64,000 nucleotides of DNA from contig CAJNDT010002779.1 in assembly GCA_905221615.1 (NCBI GenBank), forward strand, positions 1,684,001 through 1,748,000. The letters are read 5' to 3'. Shown here piece after piece: positions 25,671 to 37,158 of the stretch (position 1 is the first letter of the stretch; the number at the start of each line of letters is the position of its first letter). Origin of the DNA: Symbiodinium sp. CCMP2592. Its lineage: Eukaryota; Sar; Dinophyceae; Suessiales; Symbiodiniaceae. Made by a program: the position numbers and the translations under genes. Below the pieces are notes generated by a model. That model was given only the letters and a program-made list of their open reading frames with translations. It was not told the origin of the DNA and made no database searches.

Positions 25671-28600
25671 CTAGTTGGAAATCTCGGGCAAATGTTGGGC
25701 AATGCAGGCGTGAACCGCTTCCAACGTATCATGTTCAGCATTGCAAAATGGGCATACCAGCAAGCAAGGCAACGTGACCGAATGATGAGTTGCACTACCC
25801 ATGCCCGTACAACGTTGTAACCGCAAGCTGGTTCGTATGTGATTCTGTGTAACACGCACACTTGCGAAGACATGTTTGCAAAATGGACACTGGTTGCAAA
25901 TAGCCGCCCGCACATGAGGATGCACATGACCGTGAGAACCACCCACAGTACACCGAATGTGCATGGCAAGAGCCTGTGGTGACCTAAACGTTGCTGTACA
26001 CTGCTGGCCATTTGCATCCGTACAATCACAAGTATACATAGAGCCTTGTTCATCAACCTCCTGTGGAGCCTGTGGGATACCAAAAGCGTGATCCGTTGTA
26101 CCCGGCGGCGGGATGCGAACACCAAGATACTCAGCCCGCATCTCACCACAGTCCACGTGCAGAAAATCCTGCCTAAATGTGGTAAAGACCAATGAAAATC
26201 TTTGCCCAATGCCGAATAGCCTCTCAGATGCAGTGTCCATGCGGAGCAAAGCAGTAACGTCTTCTTTGAATTGCAAGGCCCAGGGATTGGCATACTCTGA
26301 AACGGATCCGTCAGCACAAAGTGTATCATGAGCATCATAAGACAACCTCCCAAATACAGCCGCAAGCAATGCAGTATGAAGCGTCGGATTTCTGGCCACC
26401 GATTGCCAATACTGTAATCGCCGAATCCTGAGCTCAATCTTTGAGGGTACCATACGCAATAGTTTGAAGACATCTTCATCCGGCATCGCCTTATACACCA
26501 TCCCGTCATCTGTAGGAGTCTTTTTGCATGCCGCACCCCGCAATATCTTCCTTGCATAGCGCAACACAGTCGAGTCCAGCCTCGCGTATTCAGTCTCAGA
26601 TAGAACCAGAGCTTCAAGACCTGACAACGCCGCACCTCGCACCATCGCCTGAAAGACAACATTTGCAGGCCTTCGCAGCGTAACGCTAGACCAAAACTTC
26701 CCGAGCGCATAATAGCCTTGCTTTGCCGCTGCTTGGCGTGCTTCAATTTCTCTAGTGTTCGTCCCTTTGAAATGTCTGAAGGAACCAAGGTACTTCGCCG
26801 ATGTTTTCGTACTCCCAGGCAGTATAGCATCTTTGTAAACATCCAAATAGTTTTCGCGTGCTCCAGCTCCCGCAAAAAAGGACACATGCTCTTGCTTGTC
26901 AATGTTCTGGCCCATATCAACACCCCGCAATTCACGGTCAAGTACATCATTCGAATTTGTGAGCTGCATATGAAGCTCCTCACTGTTCGCAGCCACTGTA
27001 CACCGTGCAACATCATCGGCATAGCCAGTGAGGGAAACATCATTGCGCTCCCCAGTGATCGGATCGCAAACCATAAGCTCGTCTTGCTTAGTTTCACTCC
27101 ACCACTTATCCAATACTGGATGGTAGACCTGAAGAAAATGAGAACAAGCAAAAGAATCGCCCTGCAACCCGCCAGAGCCAGGACAAACACACAAGTTCCC
27201 ATCACGAGCATTGACTGACATATATGCACGACCATGCCGCTGCTGAAGCAGATTACGGTCAGATTCACTGGCAACCTCATCCACTGCCCTTGACAGACTT
27301 TCGCGTGCTGGAGAGGGAAAAGCATTGGCAATATCATACAATGAAAGTGTATGCGAAATCTTGTGTTGTCGAAGCCGATGTTGTAACACAGCTTGTTGCA
27401 TAATCGGATCGATACGAGATTTGCCAGATATGTAACCAGAAGCATACGGCCTGTGCGCATGGTTGTGGCCCCGCTTCCAAAGTGCGGAGAAAAACCATTT
27501 ACCAAACACTTCCAGATTATTGATAAGCCTGATGCCGAAAGGTCCTGGTTTGTTGTTCTTCTTGTCGATCTCAATGGCTTCACTCTTTTGCCACAGTGCT
27601 GGTGCCCTTCCATACACCCGGACTGACAACAACAAGCGAAAAAGCACGAATTGAAAATACACAGAACAGCGAGTACCCACTTCATATCCAAGACCACGCC
27701 TACCCCTGCGCCACTGCCATGCTGGTAACAAGAGTTGCCTCCATACCTCTGCTGGAATCCCCCACGCTGGAACAGATTTTCGTAGCTTGCACTTCCTAGC
27801 ATGTTGTAACAAGTCACGGTGGTCCCTTCTGGCGAGTGGTATGGCTTCCTCAACTGACATACACTTTGCATCATTAGATATGGCTGCTGCTTGGATAGCA
27901 TCCCAATGAACCACTGTAGCGGAACAACCACCATCTGGACCAGATTGCTGCAAGTGACGCACCCACTCGTCCCTACCAGGCCGTACCAAACATGCGGAGT
28001 CATATCTTCGCTTTTTTGGTCCAAGTTTGCGTCCCGACAGAAGCCTAGACAACTTCCACACCTGGTGCATGTCTCTTGTTGACCACGCATACTGAAACTC
28101 ACCAAGTAGCTGTGTCTTTGCATGCAAAGCATCTCGTTTTGTGAGCAGATCCACTGCTTTTCTGTGTTTGAAAAAACATGCCAGCTTGCGCCAACCTTGA
28201 AACACATCTGACAACGCCTGCCGCAAGAAAATAGTGTTAAAACCATCGCTGCATGAACCGCGCTTGCCCAACACATGAGAATGATGATTGACCATGTTGG
28301 ACTTAGCATGCAGCATAGCATCGATTGCATCTGCGGTGTCCGACGGTCTGCTGCGCAACTTTTTGGGGGGTATCTCATACATTTCAGATGTAGAGCGTCG
28401 TATAGCACTAGCAAAAGAGTCCCATAGTGCATCAGGGTTGGGCAACGTGTGTTGCAAGGTATTGGTGACAACACTACTGAGATGGCTATCAACAACCTGC
28501 AGTAACCGTTCTCTCTGCGTCCCATGAATTGCGTCATCAACCATTCGGTCACGATCCCACAATGCGGCTTGTCCCTCATCAACTTGTCCGCGGTACTGCA

Positions 28601-29429
28601 AAGCAACATCAATCTCAATCTGTAAAGGGAAATGATCACGCCGTGCCATGTCACAAATAAGTTGCAAACGATCCCCAGCTCGATACTGAATATGGCACCT
28701 ACGAACACGTGAAAGCGCAGTCCCCGGCACACATATGAAATCAATTCTCGTATTATGTCGTCTAGGAGGTGGTCCATAATAAGTTGCACCAACGTCATAG
28801 AATGTGTTGACCGCTGCCAAAAACTGCGACTGAAGTAGCTCCACGAACAAACTCCCATTGAAATTCTGCAATTCCGGCTTGTACCTGCCAATACCATCAT
28901 GAATCGCTGGCACCACTTCTCCCCCAGGCCCTCGAACAAGACCCACATGTGCATTGCCATCCAGACATAAAATGGGCATACAGCGTGCTGGTAGCTTCTG
29001 AACGAAGGACTCCACATACTTCCAAAGTCTGGTGTTTCGTCTCTGTTGAGCGGCTTTTTGAGGTTCAGTGAACATGTACACACATATGATGCAAATATCA
29101 AGGTCGCCACGCTGCAGCCGTAGCGCCCCAAACCTCCCCTGATATTCCAAAGGAGGAACAAACACTCGTGAAACATTTCGATGTTTGAAGACACGTGTCG
29201 CCAATATGATGCTGACTCCTTCCGCCTTGTGTTGGGCTCCAGATGCTGCACCCCAGTCATACCACACATGCTTAGCAGATGGTGTGACAGTACATAGTTC
29301 TCCAGAATGCCGTTTAGCAGTTCCTTGCAAACATACAACATGTGAACGGCCCAATTCGCCCAAAATTGCTGCTCTGCGAACCTCATTGTTTGCAGACAGT
29401 GGGTTATAGCTGCTGATAAGAAGATGCAT
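25671..29429 (-). CDS. LINE endonuclease/reverse transcriptase polyprotein
   Basis: 1252 residues, ATG at 29429 directly after an in-frame TGA, no internal stops. Residues 1-290 are an APE-like endonuclease (EEP fold): SSYNPLS, VVCLQGT, LDGNAHVG, NTRIDFI and RRDHFPL are the usual motif positions. About 600-900 is the reverse transcriptase: LYDIANAF (motif A, near residue 700), GGLQGDSFACSHF (motif B) and GYADD at 802-806 (motif C, catalytic aspartates). The last 150 residues carry three Cys/His clusters (CDC..C..H, CPFCKHVF...H, CPFCNAEH...H), probably nucleic-acid-binding zinc fingers. The protein nicks the target and copies its own RNA there. The normal Glu of the 'LQE' motif is Gly here (LQGT). 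Intact frame suggests recent activity. Confidence 0.9.
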   Translation of the reverse strand: MHLLISSYNPLSANNEVRRAAILGELGRSHVVCLQGTAKRHSGELCTVTPSAKHVWYDWGAASGAQHKAEGVSIILATRVFKHRNVSRVFVPPLEYQGRFGALRLQRGDLDICIICVYMFTEPQKAAQQRRNTRLWKYVESFVQKLPARCMPILCLDGNAHVGLVRGPGGEVVPAIHDGIGRYKPELQNFNGSLFVELLQSQFLAAVNTFYDVGATYYGPPPRRHNTRIDFICVPGTALSRVRRCHIQYRAGDRLQLICDMARRDHFPLQIEIDVALQYRGQVDEGQAALWDRDRMVDDAIHGTQRERLLQVVDSHLSSVVTNTLQHTLPNPDALWDSFASAIRRSTSEMYEIPPKKLRSRPSDTADAIDAMLHAKSNMVNHHSHVLGKRGSCSDGFNTIFLRQALSDVFQGWRKLACFFKHRKAVDLLTKRDALHAKTQLLGEFQYAWSTRDMHQVWKLSRLLSGRKLGPKKRRYDSACLVRPGRDEWVRHLQQSGPDGGCSATVVHWDAIQAAAISNDAKCMSVEEAIPLARRDHRDLLQHARKCKLRKSVPAWGIPAEVWRQLLLPAWQWRRGRRGLGYEVGTRCSVYFQFVLFRLLLSVRVYGRAPALWQKSEAIEIDKKNNKPGPFGIRLINNLEVFGKWFFSALWKRGHNHAHRPYASGYISGKSRIDPIMQQAVLQHRLRQHKISHTLSLYDIANAFPSPARESLSRAVDEVASESDRNLLQQRHGRAYMSVNARDGNLCVCPGSGGLQGDSFACSHFLQVYHPVLDKWWSETKQDELMVCDPITGERNDVSLTGYADDVARCTVAANSEELHMQLTNSNDVLDRELRGVDMGQNIDKQEHVSFFAGAGARENYLDVYKDAILPGSTKTSAKYLGSFRHFKGTNTREIEARQAAAKQGYYALGKFWSSVTLRRPANVVFQAMVRGAALSGLEALVLSETEYARLDSTVLRYARKILRGAACKKTPTDDGMVYKAMPDEDVFKLLRMVPSKIELRIRRLQYWQSVARNPTLHTALLAAVFGRLSYDAHDTLCADGSVSEYANPWALQFKEDVTALLRMDTASERLFGIGQRFSLVFTTFRQDFLHVDCGEMRAEYLGVRIPPPGTTDHAFGIPQAPQEVDEQGSMYTCDCTDANGQQCTATFRSPQALAMHIRCTVGGSHGHVHPHVRAAICNQCPFCKHVFASVRVTQNHIRTSLRLQRCTGMGSATHHSVTLPCLLVCPFCNAEHDTLEAVHACIAQHLPEISN

Positions 29430-29470
29430 TTCGGATCAGTCTCTGCGACCATGCTTTGCGCCCCCTTGCT

Positions 29471-30310
29471 AACTCTTTTCGAGACATCTACAGCCCATGA
29501 CTAGTCCAGCTTGCGCAAAAGGGGCTATACGTACAGCATACGTACATGCATGCCTTTGCACATGTGCCTTGAAGCCACTTGCAGGCCGAACAGAAAGAGC
29601 GGGGTCCGCAAGCTGTCGGGGAGGTCCAGGCACGTCGTCCAGGTAATCGACTTTTCGGTTTCGGGTAACAGGGGGGGTGAGTTCTGGATGAACGAGGGAA
29701 TTTCTGCGATCTTACAAGAAAGCTGTAGCAAGAACACTGCATTAGCACAAGGCCTCTGTGAAGTGGAACAATGACTTTTCCCCTTTCCAATACAATTTCT
29801 GACTAAAGGTGTATAGGCCATGCTTTTCATTACCGTGTCAGTGGATGCTGAAGTGGATGCATGGGTGACGATGTGCTTCTGTGGACCTTGCGAGCATTGA
29901 AAAGCCGCAATGACGGATGCATCGGGTTTAGCCATCTAGCTTCTGCGGACCCAATCGCCCTTAGTTTGAGGGGTCCTGCATCTGGTGGTAAGTCGATTTG
30001 GCAGGTCTTGAAAGCTTAGCAGTAGAGCTTTAGCAGCAGAAGCAGATGCTCATTCGCGCACCAAAGTGACACCCTAAACCCTGAATGTTTATATCGCAAG
30101 TAGCCCCGCGCTGTAAACCACAAAGTTGGAAACCCTGAATCCAGAGACCCTCGACTCTAAGGTAGTATGGGGATTGAAGACTTCAAGACTATCAACATCC
30201 CCCTTACAGTCCCTATATATAAGTGTTGCATGATTGACCCAACCTTCAACATCCTATGTGGCTTCATAAGGCCTCTATGTTACCCAGGCTTGTTGTTATT
30301 GTGTCGGCGC
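29471..30310. other. Spacer between LINE and Gly/Met-rich gene
   Basis: No convincing exon. Frames of 100 and 136 codons on the - strand (29488-29935) could be LINE 5' sequence but show no recognisable motif. Confidence 0.4.
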
Positions 30311-30312
30311 AG

Positions 30313-33300
30313 GCTATGGGTCCCATGGGTGCTCCGCAGCCCATGCAAGGTGCAACGCATGGAAACCCTAAACCCCAGAGCCCTGCACCTGAAGCCAAGA
30401 AGTGGTTGAGGGGTTCATCATTCGAAGTTCAGGCCGCATGGGTTCGAACGGGATATGATTATTAGCCCATATCATATGAGTTAATAATTACTGGTTTCGG
30501 GATATGCATTAATAACTAATGGTTTGGGAGTTATGTGTTTCTTTTGAGTTGTTGTGTTCATGGGTTTCGGGAAGTCGGTGGGCCGAGCCATGGGGCTTCA
30601 GCTACGCTTAGGACAACTAAAGTCTTTCAGCTCATTTCCATGTGCTCTAGGGTTTAGGGTTTAGGGTATGCATGCTTGCCCGGTGAGCTAGACGTGTTAT
30701 TTGGGGTTCACGATTCTAATTCTAGCCCCCAAACAGTCGTTAAGGCTATTATGGCATATCAGAGCCGTAAGAATCCTTGCAGCTACCTTTTTCTCTTTGT
30801 TCTAATGACTCAGGCCCCTTGTATTACCTGCGCACCCTACGAAATCGAGCCTGGAAGAAACCAAACTTGAACTCCATTGCGCCAATATTTTGCTTTAGGG
30901 CTTTAGAGTTTGCGGATTAAAGGTTTGAGGGTTCAAGCTCAAGGGTTCAGGGCTTTAGATTGGATTTTGGATTTCAGTCAGGTCTGTCCGACTGCACCTT
31001 AAGTTGTGATGAGTTCGATGCGGGCAGGCTTAGGAAAGAAGGCAGCTCTTCGGCTCTATGATGCTAAGTTCAGGGTCGAGGGTGTATGTGCTTGCCAGAT
31101 CTTGTCATCGGTTGACAATTTTTCCGCGAGGTTCGTGATGTTGGTAGTTTCAGGATTGGGTTTCAGGATTTTAGCTCTTCTTCTTCTTCCGTGAGGGTTC
31201 CGCAGACGACCCCCCCCGGAAACGTGAAAGTCAAAGACATCATTCCTTCCCTTTCAGTGGCTCCTGCTTTTCGGAATCAGCTTGCCGTATACTTACGTCT
31301 TAAAAGGTATAGGATCTACAGTGGTTCAGGCCTGCACGACTTTTGCTCACTGCCCTTACCCCTGCAACCCCTATAACCTTCTGCCCTGGAGAGGTTACGC
31401 GCAGATGGGTGCTGGCGGTGGCTACATGGGCGGCGCTGGTGGTGGCTACATGGGCGGCGCTGGTGGTGGCTACATGGGCGGCGGTGGAGGCGGCTACATG
31501 GGTGGCGGCGGTGGCGGCTACATGGGCGGCGCTGGTGGCGGCTACATGTCACAGTCCCAGCCTCAGCTTTATGTCCATTCCAAGGCTTCCTGTCCTTAAG
31601 TTACAGCTTAAGTGTTGAAACCCCAAGTGCTGAAACAGGAAAGGTGCGAAGAACCGTAAACGGACCCCACCCTAAAAAGCCGGAACACGCCCAAATCCCT
31701 TGCAGTCGTAGTCTATCATATTTATGTTGAGGCTGCAGCTGTCGGGCTATCAAGGCTTCAGCAGGCCAACTGCTTGAACTAAGATCCAAGGGTGATCATG
31801 CAGCTGTGCAGAACCTCGCTTTAGCCCTGAGACAGATTTATAAGACCCCTTCTGTTCTGTTCTCCCTGGAATCCTCTGTCTCTTGTTCCTTGCCATGTAC
31901 CAAAGGGGCCTGAATAATTACGTGTACTATTTTACATTATGGTATAATGGGCCCCGAAACCCTATTCTAATTATTCAGGCACCGAATTGTAGAACCCTAC
32001 TATAAAGCCCGTATAGAACCTCTATAAAGGAGCCCTTTTAAATGGAAGCCTATTCTAATTATTAAGGCCCCTATAGTCCATGGAGTCGAAACTCTAAGCC
32101 GCTTCTCCGATCAACTTGCCCAGGCTCGGTGCTCCCATGGTCCCCGTCGCAGGCCGGGCACATTACGAGTTACAGTCTCGGTTTCTGTGCGAAAATCCAA
32201 GACAAAGCCGGCAAACAGACATGATAAGTGCAGGGGGGGGGGGGGTTCGAACCCTAAACCATCCTAAACCCCAAACCCTAAACCTTAAACCCTAAATTAG
32301 CCCTTGGTTTGATAATGAAGAAGTGGAGAGCATAGCCTGAAGGCCCAACCCCCAAGTCCCAGAACCCAAAACGTCAACCCGGAACACCAAGACCTAAGCC
32401 GTACCTACCCAGAGAGCCCAATAGACTTCAATTAAGCAGTATACCTTGAGTTATAAGGGGCTTCATAATATGATTTAAGCTATACTCCTTAATTAAGGGG
32501 TATTGTGCTCTCGGGGTAGACCTCAAGTCCTGAACCCTAAGCCTTGCCTTGCAACTCGCCCTTACTAACACGTCGCAGGCATGGGTGGAATGGGCATGTC
32601 ACATCCCGGAATGGGTGCTCCCCCATTGCCGAGTCCGAACCAGGTGAGACGGGATACAAACTACGATAAACTACCTGTCCTATAGTCTCCATTGTAGTTC
32701 CCTTTTTTGGTTTAGCAGCCAAGTATGTAGTCAGGATCCTTTAAAGGAACCTAGGAGAGGCACTACAATGGATATTATAGGTAGGGTTTGCAGCGAGTAC
32801 TCAGTAAGCTTGCGATTCGGAGTGGCAGGTTCAGAACGATCATAAGGAAGAAGATACTCCACACCCTAAGCCTACTCCTGCACTACACCTGCAACTAGGT
32901 CGGATACGTTTGCCAGTCTTGATTTATTGCAAATATATGTTCGACGCCAGGCCTTACGACCCTATAACTGAACCCTCAACATTACCGTAAACCCTACGCT
33001 CTAATCCTTAAACCCTGTAATTATAAGGCTTCAAACCGTAAACTCTGAAATTTAAACCCGCAGCCCTAAAGCCCCTGAGCCTTAAACCCAATTCTTTGAG
33101 GTTCAGGATCAGGCCTAGCATCCATTGCCTCGACTCATCTGGGGATTTAGGAGGGCTTGGCAGGGTTTGGGGTTATTGGTGAAGGGTTGGGGCTGGGTGC
33201 AGGTTAGATGCTAGGGGTGCAGGCGCAAGCCCCATTGCCTTCGACTCCTACACCCGTGTCAGAAACGCACCGGGATGCCCGAGGAGTTGAAAAACTAAAG

Positions 33301-34558
33301 GTGCACGAAACGGCTCCGCACCAAATGTCCTCGAAACCTTAAACCCTCAACCCCAAACCCTGAATACTGAACCCTAAACACTGAATCCGGACCCGAAATC
33401 CTAAACACTGAAGCTTAAACCCTGCAGAACGAGGAGTCTTGTGAGTTGCAGCAGCGCCCACGTCGAAGTTGAACAGTGTGAGCCTGGAGATCTGTGTTTT
33501 TTAAATCGCTGTGAATAACATCATATGTGTGGTTCTGCAAACTGGGGTCCCTGTTCAGGGCCTCACAGTAGTACGGCACCCTGTTGAAAAGAGCCCTTCA
33601 GGGGACCCTGATATAAGACAACTGCCCATGATAACTTCAATGGGCGTGCGTCCACAACGCTATATGAGAGAGTCATGGCTTTCATAGTTCAAAGTATTTC
33701 GAGAGGTTGGTCGTTGCAAAGCCAGAAACCGCAGACCGGCGACCCCGAACAAGAATAACCGAAGCCACCTTGTCTAGCAGCCGCCGTGTCCCCCCCTTTG
33801 TACCCAATCTTGGAATCAGATGCTTTATGGCACGATCAAGCAGATCAACCAGGACTTGGTGTAGGCTTTTGTGCTTGGAAGATCGGAAGTTCCTGTAAGG
33901 TAAAAGCCAGAAATGGTAAATTATAAGGTATCCTACCCTGAAACCATATTCCAACTTTCTGGAGTTCCCTGTAGCCCTTGAAACTTCAGCCTGAGTTTTG
34001 AGGATCGGAGACCTGAGACTCTCCGAGGTGGAGTAGGAAGGAACGAGGATGAAAGGGTCATAGTTCCGAAGGCATGGCGACGGCAGTTTGTAACAGAACC
34101 ACTGGTGTACCGGACATCTCTTCGACCATAGTCTGAACCCTGTATCATGTACAACCCACGGATGAAGCTCGAAACATGGTCGCGTTGCCTTCGCTTCTCT
34201 CATCTCGTGTCAGCCCCACACCCACTCACCCCAAAGCCCAAACCCAACGAGCTCGCAATTGGTTTTGCACACTTCCGCACACAACGTGCGTTGACATGAC
34301 TTTTTCCTGAGTGCATGAGCTTCTGGGTAATGACACGATATGACATGGCATGAGGGTATGAGACGATCTGACATGATGTGGTATGGTATTGTAGGATCTG
34401 GTCTGGTATGGCATGGTATGGTATGGTCTGCTGATGTGACCTGATATGATGCGATGCGGTGTTTTATGAAACCATATGGTATGATATGCTATGTTACGAC
34501 ACCACACCAACGCATGGCATAGAATACCATACATGCACACGTATTCTCCGTATGTATG

Positions 34559-34603
<45 letters not shown>

Positions 34604-35668
34604 ATATATATATACATACATACATTTATTTAGCATGCACACAGGTTTGTAAGTAAGTTTGCGTAAGCATGTATGTCAATAATATGCATAGCCTATCTAA
34701 AGTTGCGTGTTACACCCTAGAACTTTGCACCATGCACACCATAACAACCTAAGCCCCGGACCCTGAAGCGCTGAACCTAAGCCCTCCATCCCTGAACTCC
34801 AGAACCCTAGAGCCGAAGACCCTAAAACCTCCACTACTTGTTTGGCGCAAGACCATAACACTCTAAAGCCATGAAGCCATAAATGCCCCGCAGAAGTTTC
34901 ATCTTAGCTCCTTGGAAGGAGAAGGGCTGGGGCCACATCACCTGCAAAGCCCTTGAAAAGTTTCTGGGCAAGGCTGTGTTGTTCTGAACAAAGGGTTGAG
35001 GGTGCTAAGTTTCAGGACCGTCTTTGAGGTTCCGGATTGGCTTTAGACATCAAAGATGGCAGTGTTGGTATTTTCTTGTGATTATTTCGTTCTGACTGCA
35101 AGGTTCTTCAAGGTACTGGCGTGGATTGATAGTGATCGAAGTCGCTACACTCACCCATACATTGCATACGGGGCCTTGTCGCCCTGGCAGGGCTGTCTAT
35201 CGAATTCAGTGGCCGTACTTACCAGGTTCAGGCTTGAAGCTCTTAGGGTGAAGCGTGTAGTCTAGGACGAAGAGCTCAGCCAGACAGAGTGTCAGGTTTA
35301 AGGCTTCAGTCAATCTAAAACCGTAGGACCCCAGAAGCCCAAAACCTCAGCTTATCTCAGCCCTACTTGGAGGGTCGGTGAACTTGGGGTTATTACCTAT
35401 ACGTATTATTCAAAAAAAGTCTATAAACGGAACTCCATAGTAAATCCCCCCCCCAAATAAACCCTTAAGACCCGGCAAACTCCAAAGCCCCAGACCGGGA
35501 GGCCGACATTTTCGTCCTCCCCACGTGCTTTGGCTCGCACATAGATAGACAGATGGTGAGATGGATAAAGCGAAGATAGATAGATAGATGGATATGTATG
35601 CATGTGCATAGGCGGTGTGTATGTATGTATGTACGTATGTAGATGTGAGCATGTATATATACATATAT

Positions 35669-35717
<49 letters not shown>

Positions 35718-36325
35718 CACACATGATTGCAGTAGCAGTACGGGCACCATATTGGAAGGCTGGGACTTTAAGCGGTTTCTGAGAAGCTCTAGTTGATAGG
35801 ATCGAATCCACGTCTCAACCCCGTGGAACCCTCAGAAGAGCCTGGAAGGATGAGCTCAGCCGAAATGTACCTAGAGCCTGAAGCACCACCCCCAAACAAG
35901 ATTTAGCCCCAAACCGTAACCCCTAAACTTAAAATCTTAAGCCCAAAGCCCTTCTTGCTTTGAAGGAACCGAGAGATTTCCTGAGGAGCATGGCGGAAGT
36001 ACCAGGAGCCACTGCCGGCGCGGAGGCGGCGCACAGGGACGATTTATTGTTCGTATTTTCGTGGGGCTCTTGAGGGTGCGGGCTGCAGAGCTTTATGGGC
36101 TCACATGAACATGCTTCAGTGTTCCTGGACTTGTTAGGGTTTAGGGATATCGGCGTTTGTGGTGCAGGAACTAGGATCTAAGGTTGAGGGTTCTAGTAGG
36201 GGTTTAGGTTGTCGGGTTTTTGGGTCTTCACATTGCCGCGGCTTGGTGATCCCAGCTACACCACATGTCAGGTCTCCTTCAATGTCTCAGCAGGAAACAA
36301 GGGGCAGGGAGCCTGGCATTCGTAT
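30313..36325 (+). CDS. Gly/Met-rich protein with a split cold-shock domain
   Basis: Phase-compatible exons: 30313-30349 (AMGPMGAPQPMQ), 31394 to about 31530 (YAQMGAGGGYMGGAGGGYMG, six GGGYMGG repeats), 32579-32643 (GMGGMGMSHPGMGAPPLPSP, donor CAG|GTGAGA), 33820-33852 (MLYGTIKQINQ), 34919 to about 34973 (EKGWGHITCKALEKFLGKAV), about 35973-36028 (DFLRSMAEVPGATAGAEAAH) and about 36255-36320 (YTTCQVSFNVSAGNKGQGAW). Joined, the last four give the CSD order 'G-T-I-K-x-x-N-x-E-K-G-W-G-H-I ... G-K-A-V-x-F-L ... V-S-F-x-V'. The exon at 33820 ends CAG|GACTTG, which needs a GA donor. The glycine/methionine linker is typical of RNA-binding low-complexity regions. The CSD at 38.6-41.3 kb may be a second domain of the same protein. 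First exon and some donors are not resolved. Confidence 0.6.
31905..32075. mobile_element. MITE family A copy with duplicated right end
   Basis: Left arm AAGGGGCCTGAATAATTACG, interior TATGGTATAATGGGCCCC, right arm CTAATTATTCAGGCACCG. After 60 bp of ATAGAACCTCTATAAAGG-type sequence a second right arm follows (CTAATTATTAAGGCCCCTAT, to 32073). Confidence 0.8.
32409..32513. mobile_element. MITE family D copy 2
   Basis: CCCAGAGAGCCCAATAGAC at the left and GGTATTGTGCTCTCGGGG at the right, with core TTATAAGGGGCTTCATAAT. TA flanks both ends. Confidence 0.85.
32681..32785. mobile_element. MITE family G copy
   Basis: CTATAGTCTCCATTGTAGTT at the left and GCACTACAATGGATATTATAG at the right, with interior GTCAGGATCCTTTAAAGG. 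Confidence 0.8.
33903..33972. mobile_element. MITE family F copy with internal deletion
   Basis: Left end GGTAAAAGCCAGAAA is followed at once by TGGTAAATTATAAGGTATCC, then the right arm CATATTCCAACTTTCTGGAG. About 30 bp of the left arm is missing compared with 8738-8830. Confidence 0.85.
34300..34640. repeat. Low-complexity TATGG/CATGG region and (TA)n microsatellite
   Basis: 34330-34500 is made of degenerate ATGGTATGGTCTG units. 34555-34625 is (TA)n with TATG borders. Confidence 0.8.
35575..35725. repeat. (GATA)n, (TATG)n and (CA)n microsatellites
   Basis: Short GATA and GTATGTAT runs followed by ACACACAAACACAC over about 65 bp. Cys/Val-rich frames on the - strand are artefacts. Confidence 0.9.
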
Positions 36326-36337
36326 CGAGGGTTGCTA

Positions 36338-36432
36338 CAGGGGCCTAAATTACCAATACTATTTTGGGTGCTCATCATTAGAACTATAGTATAATCGGTC
36401 CCAAGACCCTATTCTAAGTATTAATTTCCCAA
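36338..36432. mobile_element. MITE family A copy
   Basis: CAGGGGCCTAAATTACCAAT at the left, interior CTATTTTGGGTGCTCATCAT and CTATAGTATAATCGG, right arm CTAAGTATTAATTTCCCAAT (worn). Confidence 0.75.
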
Positions 36433-36499
36433 TAGTAGGTTGGCATTCAGGCCCGAAGCGAAGTTAGGAGCTGGGCTCTGATTGGCAAAGAGTAGTCAA

Positions 36500-36920
36500 G
36501 CCTTTTGCATCTCATCGTCCCTAAACCCTAAACCCTGAACCAAAAACCCTTAGCCTTAGACCAGAAAGCATGAACCCTAAACCCTGAATCCTAAACCTTA
36601 AACCAGAAAGCATGAACCCTCAATCCTAAGCCATAAAACATAACTCATGGACCATGAACCCTCAACCCTAAAATTCCCCTAAACCAGAAAGCATAAACTG
36701 GGCCGAAGCGGAACCCTGCGTCCTGCAGCCGAAATGTTGGAGCGAACCCCTCAACCCGCGCCGAGCCCCGATACTCAGGGCCTTAGTAGTCAGGGTGGGA
36801 TTTTAGGGTTTGGGGTTTAGGGTTCAGAGAGTGGGATTGTAGGATTTGGGGTTTAGGGTTCAGAGGGTGGGATTTTAGGGTTTGGGGTTTAGGGTTCAGA
36901 GGGTGGGATTTTAGGGGGTA
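36500..36920. repeat. Tandem 'AAACCAGAAAGCATGAACCC' and 'GGGTTCAGAGGGTGGGATTT' repeats
   Basis: 36540-36700 holds about three copies of the first unit (35-45 bp). 36785-36915 holds about four copies of a 37-bp unit with GGGTTTGGGGTTTAGGGTTC. Both are built on telomere-like heptamers. Confidence 0.8.
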
Positions 36921-37158
36921 TATTCTGCGGCAAGTACGAGAATTCAATAAGGAGCTCAAAGAAACAAACCTACTGATTATTCGCTCAGGCCTCTGAAATT
37001 ACGCCCTCATGAAAGCAACTCCAGCTTGGAAGTGATCCATGTATCCTATAGATCCGAGCTTCAATTGCAAATTGCATCACCCCCCCCCCCCCCCACCCCC
37101 CCCCAACAAGCTAATCCCTAAACCTGTATCCCAAGGCAGACTTGCACCAATGCCACCA

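Larger units (their letters stand above)
24786..29470 (-). mobile_element. LINE-type non-LTR retrotransposon, apparently full-length coding part
   Basis: On the - strand the order is endonuclease, reverse transcriptase, C-terminal zinc fingers, a short second ORF, a 3' untranslated stretch of about 220 bp, and three copies of GAAT (plus strand ATTCATTCATTC, 24783-24794) that may be the tail. The 3' end abuts a TA/CATA microsatellite, a plausible insertion site. The 5' end is not defined: no target duplication or upstream gag-like ORF could be assigned, and frames at 29488-29935 are not recognisable. Confidence 0.85.

Noticed and set aside
31316..31552. - strand His/Arg/Ser-rich frame of 78 codons
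   Set aside because: Antisense of the GGGYMGG repeat exon, whose + frame joins in phase to neighbouring exons.
32225..32260. G-run plus GGTTCGAACCC resembling a tRNA T-arm
   Set aside because: No acceptor stem or other arms could be formed around it.
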